Positions 38,991 through 52,000 of a stretch of 64,000 nt of DNA are shown here, piece after piece. Origin of the DNA: Echinarachnius parma (lineage: Eukaryota; Echinodermata; Echinoidea; Clypeasteroida; Echinarachniidae). The position numbers were made by a program, and so were the translations under genes. Within the stretch, counting starts at the first letter, position 1. Each line of letters starts with the position of its first letter. The notes beneath the pieces are model-generated. The model worked only from the letters and a program-made list of their open reading frames with translations. It ran no database searches and was not told where the DNA came from. The DNA lies in the NCBI GenBank assembly GCA_037951105.1, contig JBAMJV010002925.1:31001-95000 (forward strand). Direction: 5' to 3'.

Positions 38991-39144
38991 ATATCAACAT
39001 TTAAGGACAAATTACAAAATAAAAGTCTAAATATGAAACGTTCTATTTTTACATTCCAATAGGCATGCGTGTAAAGCTGAATAAAGTAACATGGTTGTTT
39101 CCAAATTTGAACAAATATTAATTTAGAGCCTTTTGGAATTAAGC

Positions 39145-39575
39145 TTTTTCAAATGAAGAGTTCGTTTCCAAAAAAGGTTAGGTCCACTTTTGTAAGTTTT
39201 GAGAAAAGGTATGTTTTTCTTCTTTTCTGATAGCTAGCAATGTTGAGAGGATATACAATTATATTACATGAAATAGCATCATAAAAGGATTGCAAAATAA
39301 CTCTTTAAAAAAATCCCAGCACCTTCTGTTTTTTTTTCTTCATTTTTTTTTTTTTGTGTGGACCTAACGTTTTTTGGAAAAAACTGTGTTGGACCTAACC
39401 TCTTTTGAAAAAAAAAAATTTTTCTTTGTAAATTTTAACAACTTTCCAGTATGAATTTCAGTTTTGTGTTAGCTTTACCGGATAGAGCTGCTCAAAATCT
39501 ATAAATTAAGCTAACAAAATGAATTGTTATGGAAAATGGACCTTACCTCTTTTGGAAACGAGCTCTTCAAATACA
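39145..39575. repeat. Inverted-repeat element with GGTTAGGTCCA ends
   Basis: GAAGAGTTCGTTTCC...GGTTAGGTCCA at the left pairs with TGGACCTTACCTC...GGAAACGAGCTCTTC at the right. Two more GGACCTAAC words occur inside. No ORF. Confidence 0.7.
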
Positions 39576-42473
39576 ATTTCCAAATAGCGCGGAGAATTAG
39601 ACTTACCAAGGAACCACAAAGCCCCTTCGATGGGAGGATGGACCATCCAAAAAACTCCTAGAAGCTTATACAAATTTTCAAACGAAAAGTATATAGAAAA
39701 TAAATGTTGCCCTATTTGTGTGTGTTCGTGTGTACGCATATCAACTGATTACAAACGTCTGGAAGCACACTCATCCGTTGACTACACGCACAAAAACAAT
39801 GATTAAAAAAATAGTATATAAATATAATTTGTGCAGATTTATATACACACTTGAGCGTGTGCTGAAAACACAATTGACCAGTCATCGATTGCGTGCCCTC
39901 TGGCGAATCTGAAATCTATATAAGCTTTGTACATAGCGCACCTGATTCTCGTATATATTTCAGACGTTCGTTCTCGATGCGAACAAACGCATATAGATGT
40001 CATCATCATGTGTATGTGTACTTTCTAGGGTCGTCGTGTGATAGCTTAACGAGTGTTTCCATGTGCGCGTGTGCTTTACCAGTCTTTTTACCCAGAGAAA
40101 GTGCATTTTTCGTCAACATTTATTTTAGTAATTAAAACTTGTAAGTTAAATGATGCTTAATTGGTAGTACACGTAACTCGGTTGAGTTACAGGGCTTTTT
40201 TCATTCAAAAAACAGCCGTTAACACAAGAGGTCGCCTCCAGACACCTGAAGTTTCAACCATTACTATAATCAAATATGAATGGGATATTTGGTGTTAGTA
40301 ATTATTTAATAAAGAGATCACCCAAAACAAGTGTTTAAACAATCTGGTACATATTGAACGTGTGAAGTCTTTATACATTTTTTCAGCTAAATTATCAAAT
40401 AAATGTGGGCCCCACATGAATTTCAAACATATACACTATAGCTGTGTCTGTACCGTTATTAATACAATCAAAATGATTCTGTCTTTAACATTGTGTGTTA
40501 ATAAAAATGTAACACTTAGTTTGTCATAACCTCACAAAAAAAAAATTTCTCGAAGGGCCCTTTATACCAAAAAAGAACTATACCTTTAAAATTAATTATA
40601 CTTATACTATTTTGGTATTGATGATAATTGCAATTGCATGTTGTGTATTAAGTTAACTGTGTATAAGGCTGAAGTGTTCAGTTTTTCAACATTTGTGTTA
40701 TCTTGAGTCAGAAATAATGGTTTTGACCCGAATGGCAGCATTTAAAGGTTTTCCCGCCCGTTTTGAAACTTTTGCTTTTGAACTTTGTTTACTTCAATTT
40801 CGTCCGAGGAGCCTGGAATATGCTAATGCCAACTTTAAATTCGTCTTCGGTCGATCAATTTCAAATAAAGTCCAATGTGTCACACAGCATCGTTCATTAT
40901 AATTCAATTTCGTCGGTCACAGCAACTGTGACCGACAACTGACTGTGACCGACGAATTTTAATTGTAATTTACAAAATTCTGTGACAAATTGACTAAATT
41001 GAATGAACTTTTTTGTGTGAAATTGATCGACCAAAGACGGAATTGAAGTTAGTATTGGCACACATTAGGCTTCTCAGGACGAAACTGAATGAAAGTTTAA
41101 TCAAAACATGTATTATTACAAACTGTATATTCCTTAGTTTAGCAGCAAATCTGCGTAATTTGACATATCTTTGAATTGTATTTCATCCTGTATATATTAA
41201 TCATACTGAAATGATCCATGTCTATGTAATCGTGATTCTACTCCGTGTCATCGGTGTTTTGTATATATAATATTAATACAATTAAAACGTCAAAGGGTAT
41301 CAGACTATTAATATTGGTTAATCTCTGCTAGCGAGCTATAATAACTTTACTGATGGCTTTGTTGTTGTTGTTGTTGTTATGTTGTTGATGTTGTTGTTTT
41401 TGTAATGTTTTTGTTGTTGTATAGTTCATCCTATTATACACATAAAAATACTTTATAAGCGAAATATGATTCATATAACATGTGTTCTCGACTGGGAGAG
41501 ATTAAGATTGAGATACAGATAATAGTGATGCGCCGCGAGCGTCGAAAGACGGAACGTGCGCTATATAAGTAGCCACCATTATTATTATTATTATACCGAA
41601 TTTACAATAAGTTAATGAGAACAAACAATAAGTATAATCGGACTAGCCTGAATACTATATAGTGTCTTTCTGTCAGTTCAGAGAGCGCTTTGATAGCAAG
41701 AGAGAAGATAATACGGTAAAACATTGACAAAAGAACATCTAAAGACGAACAATGAACTAGTGCATGTGTGCGATCGTGTGTGGGTAGACGTGTGCGTGCG
41801 TGCGTGCGTCTGTGTGCATGTTTCCGTGTGTATAGGGTGCGGCTCGAGTTTAATGTTTGTATCTGTTCATTTGTTTCAAACTATACATTTACAATACATA
41901 TACATGTAACATTGTATAATCGCAAAACAAAAATACGTAATTGATTAGATCACAAAGCATGATAAGTTGTATTATGTTTGTTCTCGCATGCGTCTACCTT
42001 AAGTATGATGTGCACGCGTGTTTGTTTGTTCGTTTGGGGTAATGTTACCATCGATCGTTGTTGTTCACATTGTTCGTAATATCCATTGATACTTTATTTA
42101 TATTTCAATTCGCCGAATTGAGTAATAACAGTGTAAATGGGTACTTTTGTGTTGTGGGGGCAGGGGTCACCTTCCCAAATAAGTATAATTTATTTATTCG
42201 CTTATAAATGCTGGAAACTTTGCTGCCAGTTGTCATCGGTAGATCAGTAATAACACATATGGGAAAGACTGGACTACAATTGTTTACCTTTATCATTATA
42301 TCTCCAAAATAATATGCCAATAAATACTTTAAGGATGTAAAAACATAATAAATCGGCTTTTTTCGTATAAACAAACGCGGCACTTAACATTCATATGTAA
42401 CTTTACTTTGTTCATCTGTTTTTTTCTTTTTTTTTTGTTGGGGGGGAAGTCGACTCCCAACTGCCACCCCTGA
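39576..42473. other. Intergenic region between genes C and D, left part
   Basis: No gene seen. It has a decayed MITE family 1 copy (about 40170-40585, right end before TTAA), a long hairpin (40795-41095) and two ATT-repeat tails preceded by GTGCGCTATATAAGT (about 41545-41593). It also has short TTG and TG arrays (41358-41420 and 41776-41830). Confidence 0.6.
40795..41095. repeat. Long hairpin with GTCGGTCACAG core
   Basis: The centre is GTCGGTCACAG / CTGTGACCGAC around 40913-40938, followed by a second CTGTGACCGACGAATTT. The outer arms, AATTTCGTCCGAGGAGCC and its diverged complement, extend to about 40795 and 41095. A foldback element. Confidence 0.8.
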
Positions 42474-42797
42474 GTCTGTTATACAATCAATACATCTTTC
42501 ACTTCATAGTTAACTGATTCATGTCGAAGATGGCATGATGTACGTGACGCAACCCCCTATTAGGGAGTCCTATTTATAAGTCTCCATGGTTGATAATTGT
42601 TACACAATGGGACGCTGTAAACAACCAAGTTTTTTAAAATAATGTATCGGTTGTTTGTGGGTTCCTTACATTGGCTCTTAAAAGCCCTGATTTAGTTTGG
42701 GGAAAACGAGAACTAACCCGTTGAGTACGGGCTATTGTAATAGCATTATACACAATAATGCTATAACCCAACATTCCGTACTGAATACGTTAAAACA
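42474..42797 (+). promoter_or_regulatory. Upstream block of gene D shared with gene C
   Basis: The counterpart of 29277-29590 (same ordered words such as CACAATGGGACGCT and GTGGGTTCC). In D it lies about 2.9 kb before the start codon and in C about 0.3 kb. Roughly 2.6 kb must therefore have been inserted in D or deleted in C. Confidence 0.6.
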
Positions 42798-45721
42798 CAG
42801 CCAAAGCCATTTAAAATCACGAAAGTTATAGATTTTACATTGATGCCGTGGTACCAAAAAATCGCCTATTACTACAAACATAGCCTCTAAAGTGCTTTTG
42901 CATTTTCTCAAGCGTTTATGATAATATGATGATACAAAAGGTGTTTAACTGTGTTTATCTGGTAACAATATCATTTGGGAATGTGCCAAACCAATTAAGG
43001 TAGGGGGAAACATATATTTCTTTAACAGTGCTGTGTTTATTCATCACCAATAGTAACGATAACAATAACTTAAACAACATTTGGATTGAAAATTATTTTC
43101 AATTGAAATGTTTTCTTTCGTACTCTGTCTACAACTTTCAAGTAGCATTTAAAAGGCTCGAATAACTAGCATTAATCCATACAACGTAACTGCCTCTTAA
43201 ATGCCTTGTTGTTTTCTATTTCATTATGGTAGTAAAACATATTTTGTGCTTCTCCGAATGTCCACTTTATTTTTGAGGTAGTTTTACTTAAATTTTGGAA
43301 TTAAATAGTGTAAAAGTAAACAAACACATAGCAATGGGTCACTTGTGTTTTTGCTTATAAATCGGCCATTAATGACACTCATTTATCATGAGAACCAATC
43401 AGTGGACATATCAGACTACTGCAACTAAACATTATTTGTATCCAACTTTTGTAGCATATTCAGGTTTTATATGTGACAAAACGACAACTTAAATCACTTT
43501 AAAGGACATCTAAATTCAGCAAATACTGTCGGTCATATTACCGTCCGTCGTTTGTATATTCAACCTTCTTAAATATTAGTTGTCATAATATGAACGACCA
43601 TTGTTATTAAGAATAAGTGTAAACAGATTAGTACTGGGAAAAGCCTTTTCGTGGAAATTATTGACATTAACATCTTGAAACAATAGCGGATTGTTACGAC
43701 CAATTAATTTACAAACCAAACAAACATTGAATGCATTTTGGTAAAATCAATCGGATTTGTCATGCAAAAGGATGACTATTTGAATTTGGTAAGACTACAA
43801 TAGTCTCACATGATACATACATGCAAATCAACATGAGAAATAAGTTATCCATGGGTTTTAGTTAGACTAACAATCAGCTATTTTTTCATTAATTTAAAAC
43901 AAAATCCGTTAACAGTGACTATGAATGTTCAAATTTCTTTAATTAGATACATCATCATAATATTATAGTGTATTTGAGGATAAGTGTTTTACTGATGCCT
44001 GAAAAAGGAAGACAGTATCCTTTTACAATATGATACCATTTACGGCGTGAGTTAGAACAACAAAAGCGTACATTTTGGTCACATCTCAATCTTTGTAGAA
44101 GGGTATCATATTGGAGAAAATGTACTTATCGTAGAAATATTGGTAGTTAAAACGACTACCATACTGGATGCCCTCTTCCGAGGTGATAGAAAGTAATCGT
44201 TAGGGAAATACCTCTTAAATGTTTCGTACAAGCAGGTGACTCGCACTCATGGTAAAGACTACCTTGGGCTATATTTATGAAACCACACTAACCAAAACAG
44301 TTCAATTTAAGTAGATTATATATGATGAGGCTAGACAAACAGCAATATACATTTTATAGTGTTTTCGTTCATCATCAAAAATAGATTTATATTTAAGGTA
44401 AGCCAATGTACTTTCATTAACGGGCCGTGTGGCCCTTTAACATATTCAAAATGAGCCCCTTCGGCGTTGTTGTTCGTTATTGTATTAGTGTATTGCACAT
44501 ACCCGACCCCGATAGAGATAAAGATGAATACAACACGATTAATGAGTTCTTCCATGATATGCCCTTAAAGTCGAAAACATCTGCATTGATTTGTATTTGT
44601 TTGTCTGATATGGAAACAATACATTACTTATACGTATTGTTGGAAACGCCTTTCTAAATAGACCTCCCCATGTGTTTCAAACGTTTACGATACATAAGTA
44701 AAGCACAACATCATAATGCCGCATATATGGTATGCATGCAGTGTCAGTTACCGTTTAGTTTTACTCTACGAGTGATGCGACAAAATAATTCAAAATATAT
44801 CCGTATAAAAAAATGTAGGAAGGACATAAGAGATGCAAACTAAACAACAACAATCTAACGGCTAAAATCCGTGGAATGTACAATATGTGCGCACATTTAA
44901 TCAAACACATTGGCTCGAATTCTCATCAGTGGCTCAACTTTAGCCTGACGTTTATTAAACATCAGACCTTGTCAAATTCACATCCTAGATATCTCAGTAG
45001 CCTGGAATATATATATATCTTGCTGTAGAGAGGTATTTGCACCGTTAGCATGTAACACCTTAAAATAGGACACCAATTTGTTTGCAACGGGTTGACATCT
45101 CTGGTTGCAACTTTCAGTACAAAGGGACCTTATGGGGCCCTGAAGCGCCCTCCGGTGTGAAATTAACATTCATTTTAACCCAAAACGTGCCAGTGGAGTA
45201 CATTCCCAGTGCCACATTAATTGGACGGACACAGCTAAATTGATCTTGGGGATCTGAAAAGAATGTATAGCCAGGCAAATGCATAACGCCTGCAGTTTAG
45301 TGTGCGCACTGAACGATAGAGCCACTTAAATGTACAAAACCACCGCACCAAACAATGGGCATGGTCAATTACTATATTATGCTTGCAATTATGCACGTGG
45401 CACCCAAGATTTAGCACCAATGCACTTGGCACGTGTCGTGTTTAATGACAGTGAATGCACACCATAGGTTACTTCAATACCGTCCCATAGTTGTGCTCTC
45501 TATTGCGCATGTTGCTGCGGATACAACCATACCCTGGATGAGAATAACAAATATCTCACTTTACAAGATCCCACATAACTCTCCTTTGCTCCACTTGATT
45601 CAGTTTAATGTGAACCAAATTAAAATATCGTGTGACTACTTTTTACTTATAACTCCGTTTCGAAAATAAATTTTTGTAAATAATGCTATCTCGCTAAGGT
45701 GTGGAACAAATTCAAATCATG
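42798..45721. other. Stretch between the shared block and gene D
   Basis: No gene, no clear TIR element and no coding frame of note. The last 60 bases (CTCGCTAAGGTGTGGAACAA and onward) match the proximal flank of gene C and probably include the 5' UTR of gene D. Confidence 0.5.
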
Positions 45722-45806
45722 ATGGATTTTGTGAAATCATGTGCGATTGCTATAGTCATCATCTCTTCGTTCGGATCTCAGATGACGATATTTGCTGCCG
45801 CTCAAG
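45722..45806 (+). CDS. Gene D exon 1: signal peptide
   Basis: MDFVKS, then a hydrophobic core and GSQMTIFAAAQ, with the donor in phase 1. It is 85 nt long, as in B and C. ATG 45719-45721 directly precedes it in frame, adding one Met if used. Confidence 0.87.
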
Positions 45807-48696
45807 GTCAGTGACAGAAAGCGTTTTTTTTGGTATAATGTTGAGTTATAACTGAAGTAAATATGCTTTATATTGCTATTGACATTATATCAACGAAAGA
45901 CCAACAAGAAAACATCAAACAATTTAAACAAAATGCTCCTATTTAAATTGATGCTGATCTCCAGCATATAACATTGTATATTTAGCATAATAATGTACTT
46001 GCACTTGCACTTACATTATAATCGGCACCAAAATGGACACTTGTTTATCTTTCATATGTATACATACGTTGAGACGTAGTATTATATATATACAGAAAAT
46101 AGTATCGTATGCTCTAATGATACAGAATCATTATGTAATCATACATGCATAACATGAAACCGCCAAATAACATCAACTAATTAAAAGGTATATTATAAGA
46201 AGAACAAATGGGACATCTAAACAGTTAACATAGTGCTGATAGCATGAATTTCATAATTATCATCATTAACCATTGTCATGATGTTTTACCTTTTTGGATG
46301 TCTGACTCAATAATCAAATGACAATGTAGGTTTTTATAATTTTACCTTAATCTTAACAAATACGGAACTCCGTGCCTTTCATTTCAACATTAATAATTAT
46401 AATCACCCATTTTGTCGATTATTGAACAGTAACAATTAAACCCATCCGAATAGTTTGCAATCATTTAAATGTTCTCAAAAGTACTATGGATTATTGTATT
46501 CGGTGGCGGATCTACGGGGGGGGGGGGGGGTTAGGGGGTTTAACCCCCCCCCCCCCCCCTTGGGCTGCCAAGTGAACATGTGATGTGGAAAACATCACTT
46601 ACGGGGGTTCAAAATAGGAGAAAAATCGCCGCTTCGAGGCTCGTGGACGATGCTCCGCATCGTCATTGGGTTAAACCACCCATTAGCAAAAATACATCAC
46701 TTACGGGGGTTCAAAATAGCAAAATAAAATACATATCAAAGTAAATGTACAGGGGATAATTGTGTCCCTGATAAATCATACGAATTGGTATAGCTTGCTT
46801 TCAAACAAATACCCTGAAAGATCTAAGATCTGTTTATACAATCTTGCAGTTTATCTTGTTTTGATTGTAATAAACAGCGAACTAATACGACAAGTACAAA
46901 TCTGTCATGTCTCCAATTACAGTACGACTGGTTGGAGGCGGCACTTCCAGGGAGGGAAGAGTAGAAATCTATCTATATGGCCAGTGGGGAACGGTCTGTG
47001 ACGACAATTGGGATTTCAGCGATGCTGACGTCGTGTGCCGTCAACTTGGGTACCCTTCGGCCACCACTGTGCACACCAATGCCTACTATGGCCTGGGCTC
47101 TGGACCCATCTTACTGGCCGGCATGGCCTGCTCAGGCAGCGAGAGATCATTGGCATCCTGCCCTCATGACAGCGCCGGTATCCACAATTGCTATCACTAT
47201 GAAGATGCTGGAGTTGAATGTCAGTTACCAAGTGAGAATTCACATAAAGAGTGACCCTTTTCGTCGAAACACTTATGGGAACAGCAGAAACAACACCAAT
47301 ACGCCGCTCAATATACTGATTAAAGCAATGAAATCTTGGCATTCTATTAGTTTCATATACAAGAATATGAATAAGTAAGGTATGGTCTGTGAGCATCTTA
47401 GAGGCCTTGCAAAGTTAAACAAATTCCAACCATCCAAATAAGATTTGGAAGTGGGTGGGTGGGTCCAGGGCCATTTTGGATTTTTAAAAATACAACATTG
47501 GAAAACCCCACCCAAATTAAAAATGCATTTAAAAACTGCACTTTACTCGGCTCAGATCATATAATGACTTCTAAAAAGTCATTATATGATTTGAGTTTTC
47601 TGTCCATGTCGGAGATGGACCCCCCCCCCCCCCCCCCCCCAACCAAAAAAAAAAAAAAAATTTGATACGTGGGTGGGTGGGTGGGATGAGCTCTATCCAA
47701 ATCTTTGGAATGATCTTTGCAAGGCCCCTTACCCAAGGCGATCCAGGAAAATAAATGTGAATATGCATATACCATTGATTAGTACAGGCTAGCTGTCATA
47801 TCTTTTGTACATGCATTTTTTAACTTGTGGGGCCTCAACTACAAGCTGCTGCTTCACAGAGGTCCCGGTTATATATGATATGTACTATGATTTATTTTTT
47901 AATATCTTGTATTTTATTTTGCCGAATAAATTCAATTCAATTCAATTCAATTCAACTACCGTAACTGACGTTATGTATTTGGGCAAACGTCTAAATTTAG
48001 AAAATCCATCAACCAAATACATGTAGTTGATATGAACATGATTTTCAGAGACATTGAAATCATTCAATTGTATGTGTAGTATTCAAAAACACATTTTCAT
48101 TATGCTGTTTGAAATGTTCGTGTAATGCTCTTGTATATTCGACATCTGTTCTTACAAATGAATATAATAATTCCGGCCATTACAATTGCATGTAAATATC
48201 CTTCTGTCTTGGTTGATGAATCTCAAAATATCACATCCTCCGCAGATTATGGAGATATTCGGCTCGTTGGTGGCAGTGTTTCACACGAAGGGAGATTAGA
48301 AATCTATTCTAACTCCGACTGGGCTACGGTCTGTGATGGCTACTGGGATTTGGAGGATGCTGAGGTTGTGTGCCGTGAGCTCGGTTACCCTTCGGCGATC
48401 TCTGCTCCTACCGATGCTTACTTTGGCCTGGGCTCTGGAGATATTTATGATTATCTCTTGAGTTGTTCAGGCAGTGAGCCAGCATTGATATCGTGCACTT
48501 CAACATACAGATCATACTACTTCTACTGTACTCACCTTGACGATGCGGGAGTTGTATGCCAGGCCCGTAAGTAAGACCTGCCGATTGCCATGGTAACCCG
48601 TGACTAGGTCTGCACACATTTGTTCTACGTCTCATTTGGTCTACCAATACATTATATTATTACAAATAATACCATGATTACTACTACTTCTACTAT

Positions 48697-48792
<96 letters not shown>

Positions 48793-48810
48793 ACTACTAC
48801 TACTACTACA

Positions 48811-48875
<65 letters not shown>

Positions 48876-48889
48876 ACTACTAATAGTAG

Positions 48890-48954
<65 letters not shown>

Positions 48955-48958
48955 ATAA

Positions 48959-48990
<32 letters not shown>

Positions 48991-48995
48991 ATAAG

Positions 48996-49026
<31 letters not shown>

Positions 49027-52000
49027 GCTCATAATACTAATACCAATACTCTAGTCGAGTAAAGAATTGATGCCGCCCTATTTTGACATTGACTCTCCAA
49101 CATGGAATTGGAACGAGAACAAAAATGTATTAGTACTTATTTGAATTATTTAATTATACTCTCAGTTTTTCCTTTAATCTATATTTTACAGCTAACTGTC
49201 TGGCATTGACATCGCCTTTGTACGGGGATGTGGATGTGTCAGATTATAGCGCAGGGGGCGAGGCCACGTATGTCTGCGACGAAGGCTACGAGTTGAGTCA
49301 TGACGTCACATTTACCTGCGAATCAGACGGCAGCTGGTATATGGATATGCCGATCCCCTCTTGCCAACTGCAAACAACCTTCGGTAGGTTATCATTTACT
49401 TTGGTAAATAGGAACGATTCTATGTGCATGTACTGGTCTTGACAGGTAATGCATTAAGTCACGATAAGCCCTCGACAGTACGTTCCCCCACTCTTCGGTA
49501 TACCTTCACAGTCGAGTACGAACACCAATTCGGTACAATCCACATTGGTATTCGACTTATGAGGTCGACTTAAAAATCGGCGAACGTGGGGTGGGGCCCA
49601 ATCGTCACGTGTCATGTAGTAGTTAACAATGCTAGTGCACATGCAATCGAAAAGTCCCTACAGACGTTCAAAATGCGGAAAATCGCCAGACGGGAATAAT
49701 TACACATTCATCTAAAAAAACTGGAGATCTATATATGCTTTGTTTTTGGCATGGCCTCTCATAATCTCTGTGCAGGTTTGACACACAGGTCCCACATCGC
49801 GTCAATGACACATCATATTTAGGTTAAACATTGGTTTAAAGAACACATATTACAGATAACTGGTTAAAACTGTGTGGAATTTGATCAAGTCTACTTCTCA
49901 GTATCCAGTCAATTCCTTCGTCTAGTGACATACAGACCAATGCTCTTCTGAAGTTATAGTGTAATGATTTAACCATTCCCGTGTAATAACTGTAAATGTT
50001 CTTAAATTTATTGAACATTGGTCTTTATTTTGAACGTTATCATTATCATTATTGTTATTATTGTTCGTATTATTATTTGTGTGTTATTATTATTTTGAGA
50101 TTCTTATTCCCGGTTGTTTTAATATGATAATAATGATTTGTATTATAAAAATGTAATACTATACAATACCTTTTTCATCACTTAAACAAACAAAATGTTT
50201 ATATCATATCAATTATTAGCATTCGTTTTCAATCGTGCATTGTTTATTTATTCACTTGACTCCAGGCCTTCCCCTTTACGTCATCTATGTGATAGCATCT
50301 GTCGGATTCGTCTTGTTTCTTATCCTGGTCGTGATGTGCGCCATGTGCGTCAAGTCATCATCATCCACATCCATATCCACACAAGTCTGGTATGTAGCCA
50401 TCGCGTAGCTTCGGGGGGGGGGGGGGGGGGGGGGGGGGGTGGGGGATGGATGGATAGGTGGTTGCATTTAATCCGCAATAGTCTGAACCTCCCAAACAAA
50501 ACAGTTAGGATAATAACCAGCATGAAATATAAACAAAAGACATGGGGTAATGGGTGGGTCGATGGGGACACTCAATGTCCATTATTTTGGCCAAAACAAT
50601 ACAAACATAACATAAGAAGAACATCATATGAACAATAATAACAAAATATGGGAGGGGGGAGTATTCCCCCCCCCCCCCGATAGAGCGTTCCCCCCAATAA
50701 TGATCGTGCCCCCAAACCAGTCATACCACGCTACGCCACTGCCACTATCACTTTTGTCCCTATTGTTTTCCCCTTAGGCTATGTGTGTGCATTTTACTTT
50801 GCGGAAACAACAATTATATATTGTGTTTTTTTTCAATAAGGTTTGAAAGGGACTTTCCTGAATAGCGATCAGCCGTGCGGAACAATCATATTGATTCTAT
50901 TGTTGTCACATTACAACACATAAGTTCACCAGCGTGCGTGGAGATGGGTAGTCAAAGCGAAGATAAGGAATCAATTAATCCCAGTGGTGTAACTTCGAGG
51001 GAAAGGTGTGTGTGTGTGTGGGGGGGGGGGGGGGGTCTCTTCCCCCATCCCTCCCCCAATATTTTGACCAAAACAATAACACAACTAAAGGGATCGGAAG
51101 TCAAGTGCTTATTCAATCGTGCCACAACACCTCCAAAAATAATTTTAGAAAGGCGGGGGGGGGGGGGGGAGGGGGGGGGGGGGCATGGGTCGGTTGGTGG
51201 GGGGGGGGGGGGGGATTAACACCATTCCCTTCGCAAATCTGAAATCTCCATAGACTTTGTACACAGCCCACACGGTTTCCGTAGTCAAGGGGTTTAACCC
51301 AATACTTTGACAAAAAATTAATATTATGTGGATATCCTGTACGAAATAGGAAGATACATAGAGCGTTCCCCCCGATAAGTATGGTGCCCACTGCCCACTG
51401 CCCACAAACCATTCCTACCACGCTACGCCACTGCCATTGCCACTTTCGTCGCTATTGTATGACTCCCTGGGCTATATGTGTGGCTTTGTCTTTGCAGAAA
51501 TAACAATTATATTTTTCTTTTCAAGTAAGGTTTGAATAGGACTTACATGAATAGCGATCAGCCGTGCGGAACATTCATATTGATTATATTGTAGACACAC
51601 TACAATACATAAGTTCATTAGCGAACGTGAAAATGGGTAGCCAAAGTGCAGAGAGGGGTAAATCAATCCCAGTGGCCTAGCTACAACACCAGGCAAAGAA
51701 CAATACATAATTATGACACATGTTTTGGTACTGTGTTGTGATATCAAATATATACCCAACATTTTGCAAAGGGTTGTGTAATTCATAAACAAAGCAATGA
51801 ATTACCACCACTTAAACGGAACCACTATTATTTTCTAGTTCCGTACGGGCCAAATATTTGCGAGGGCGCCAATGCTATTCACGCATACGTTTGGAGACAA
51901 TATAATCCCGGACGCGAAGAATAGTTCGCTCTGGACAAAGTAGTCTTCGTACATGCAGACCCATAAACGCATGCTTTAGAATGGTGATGCGTTTTCCAAT

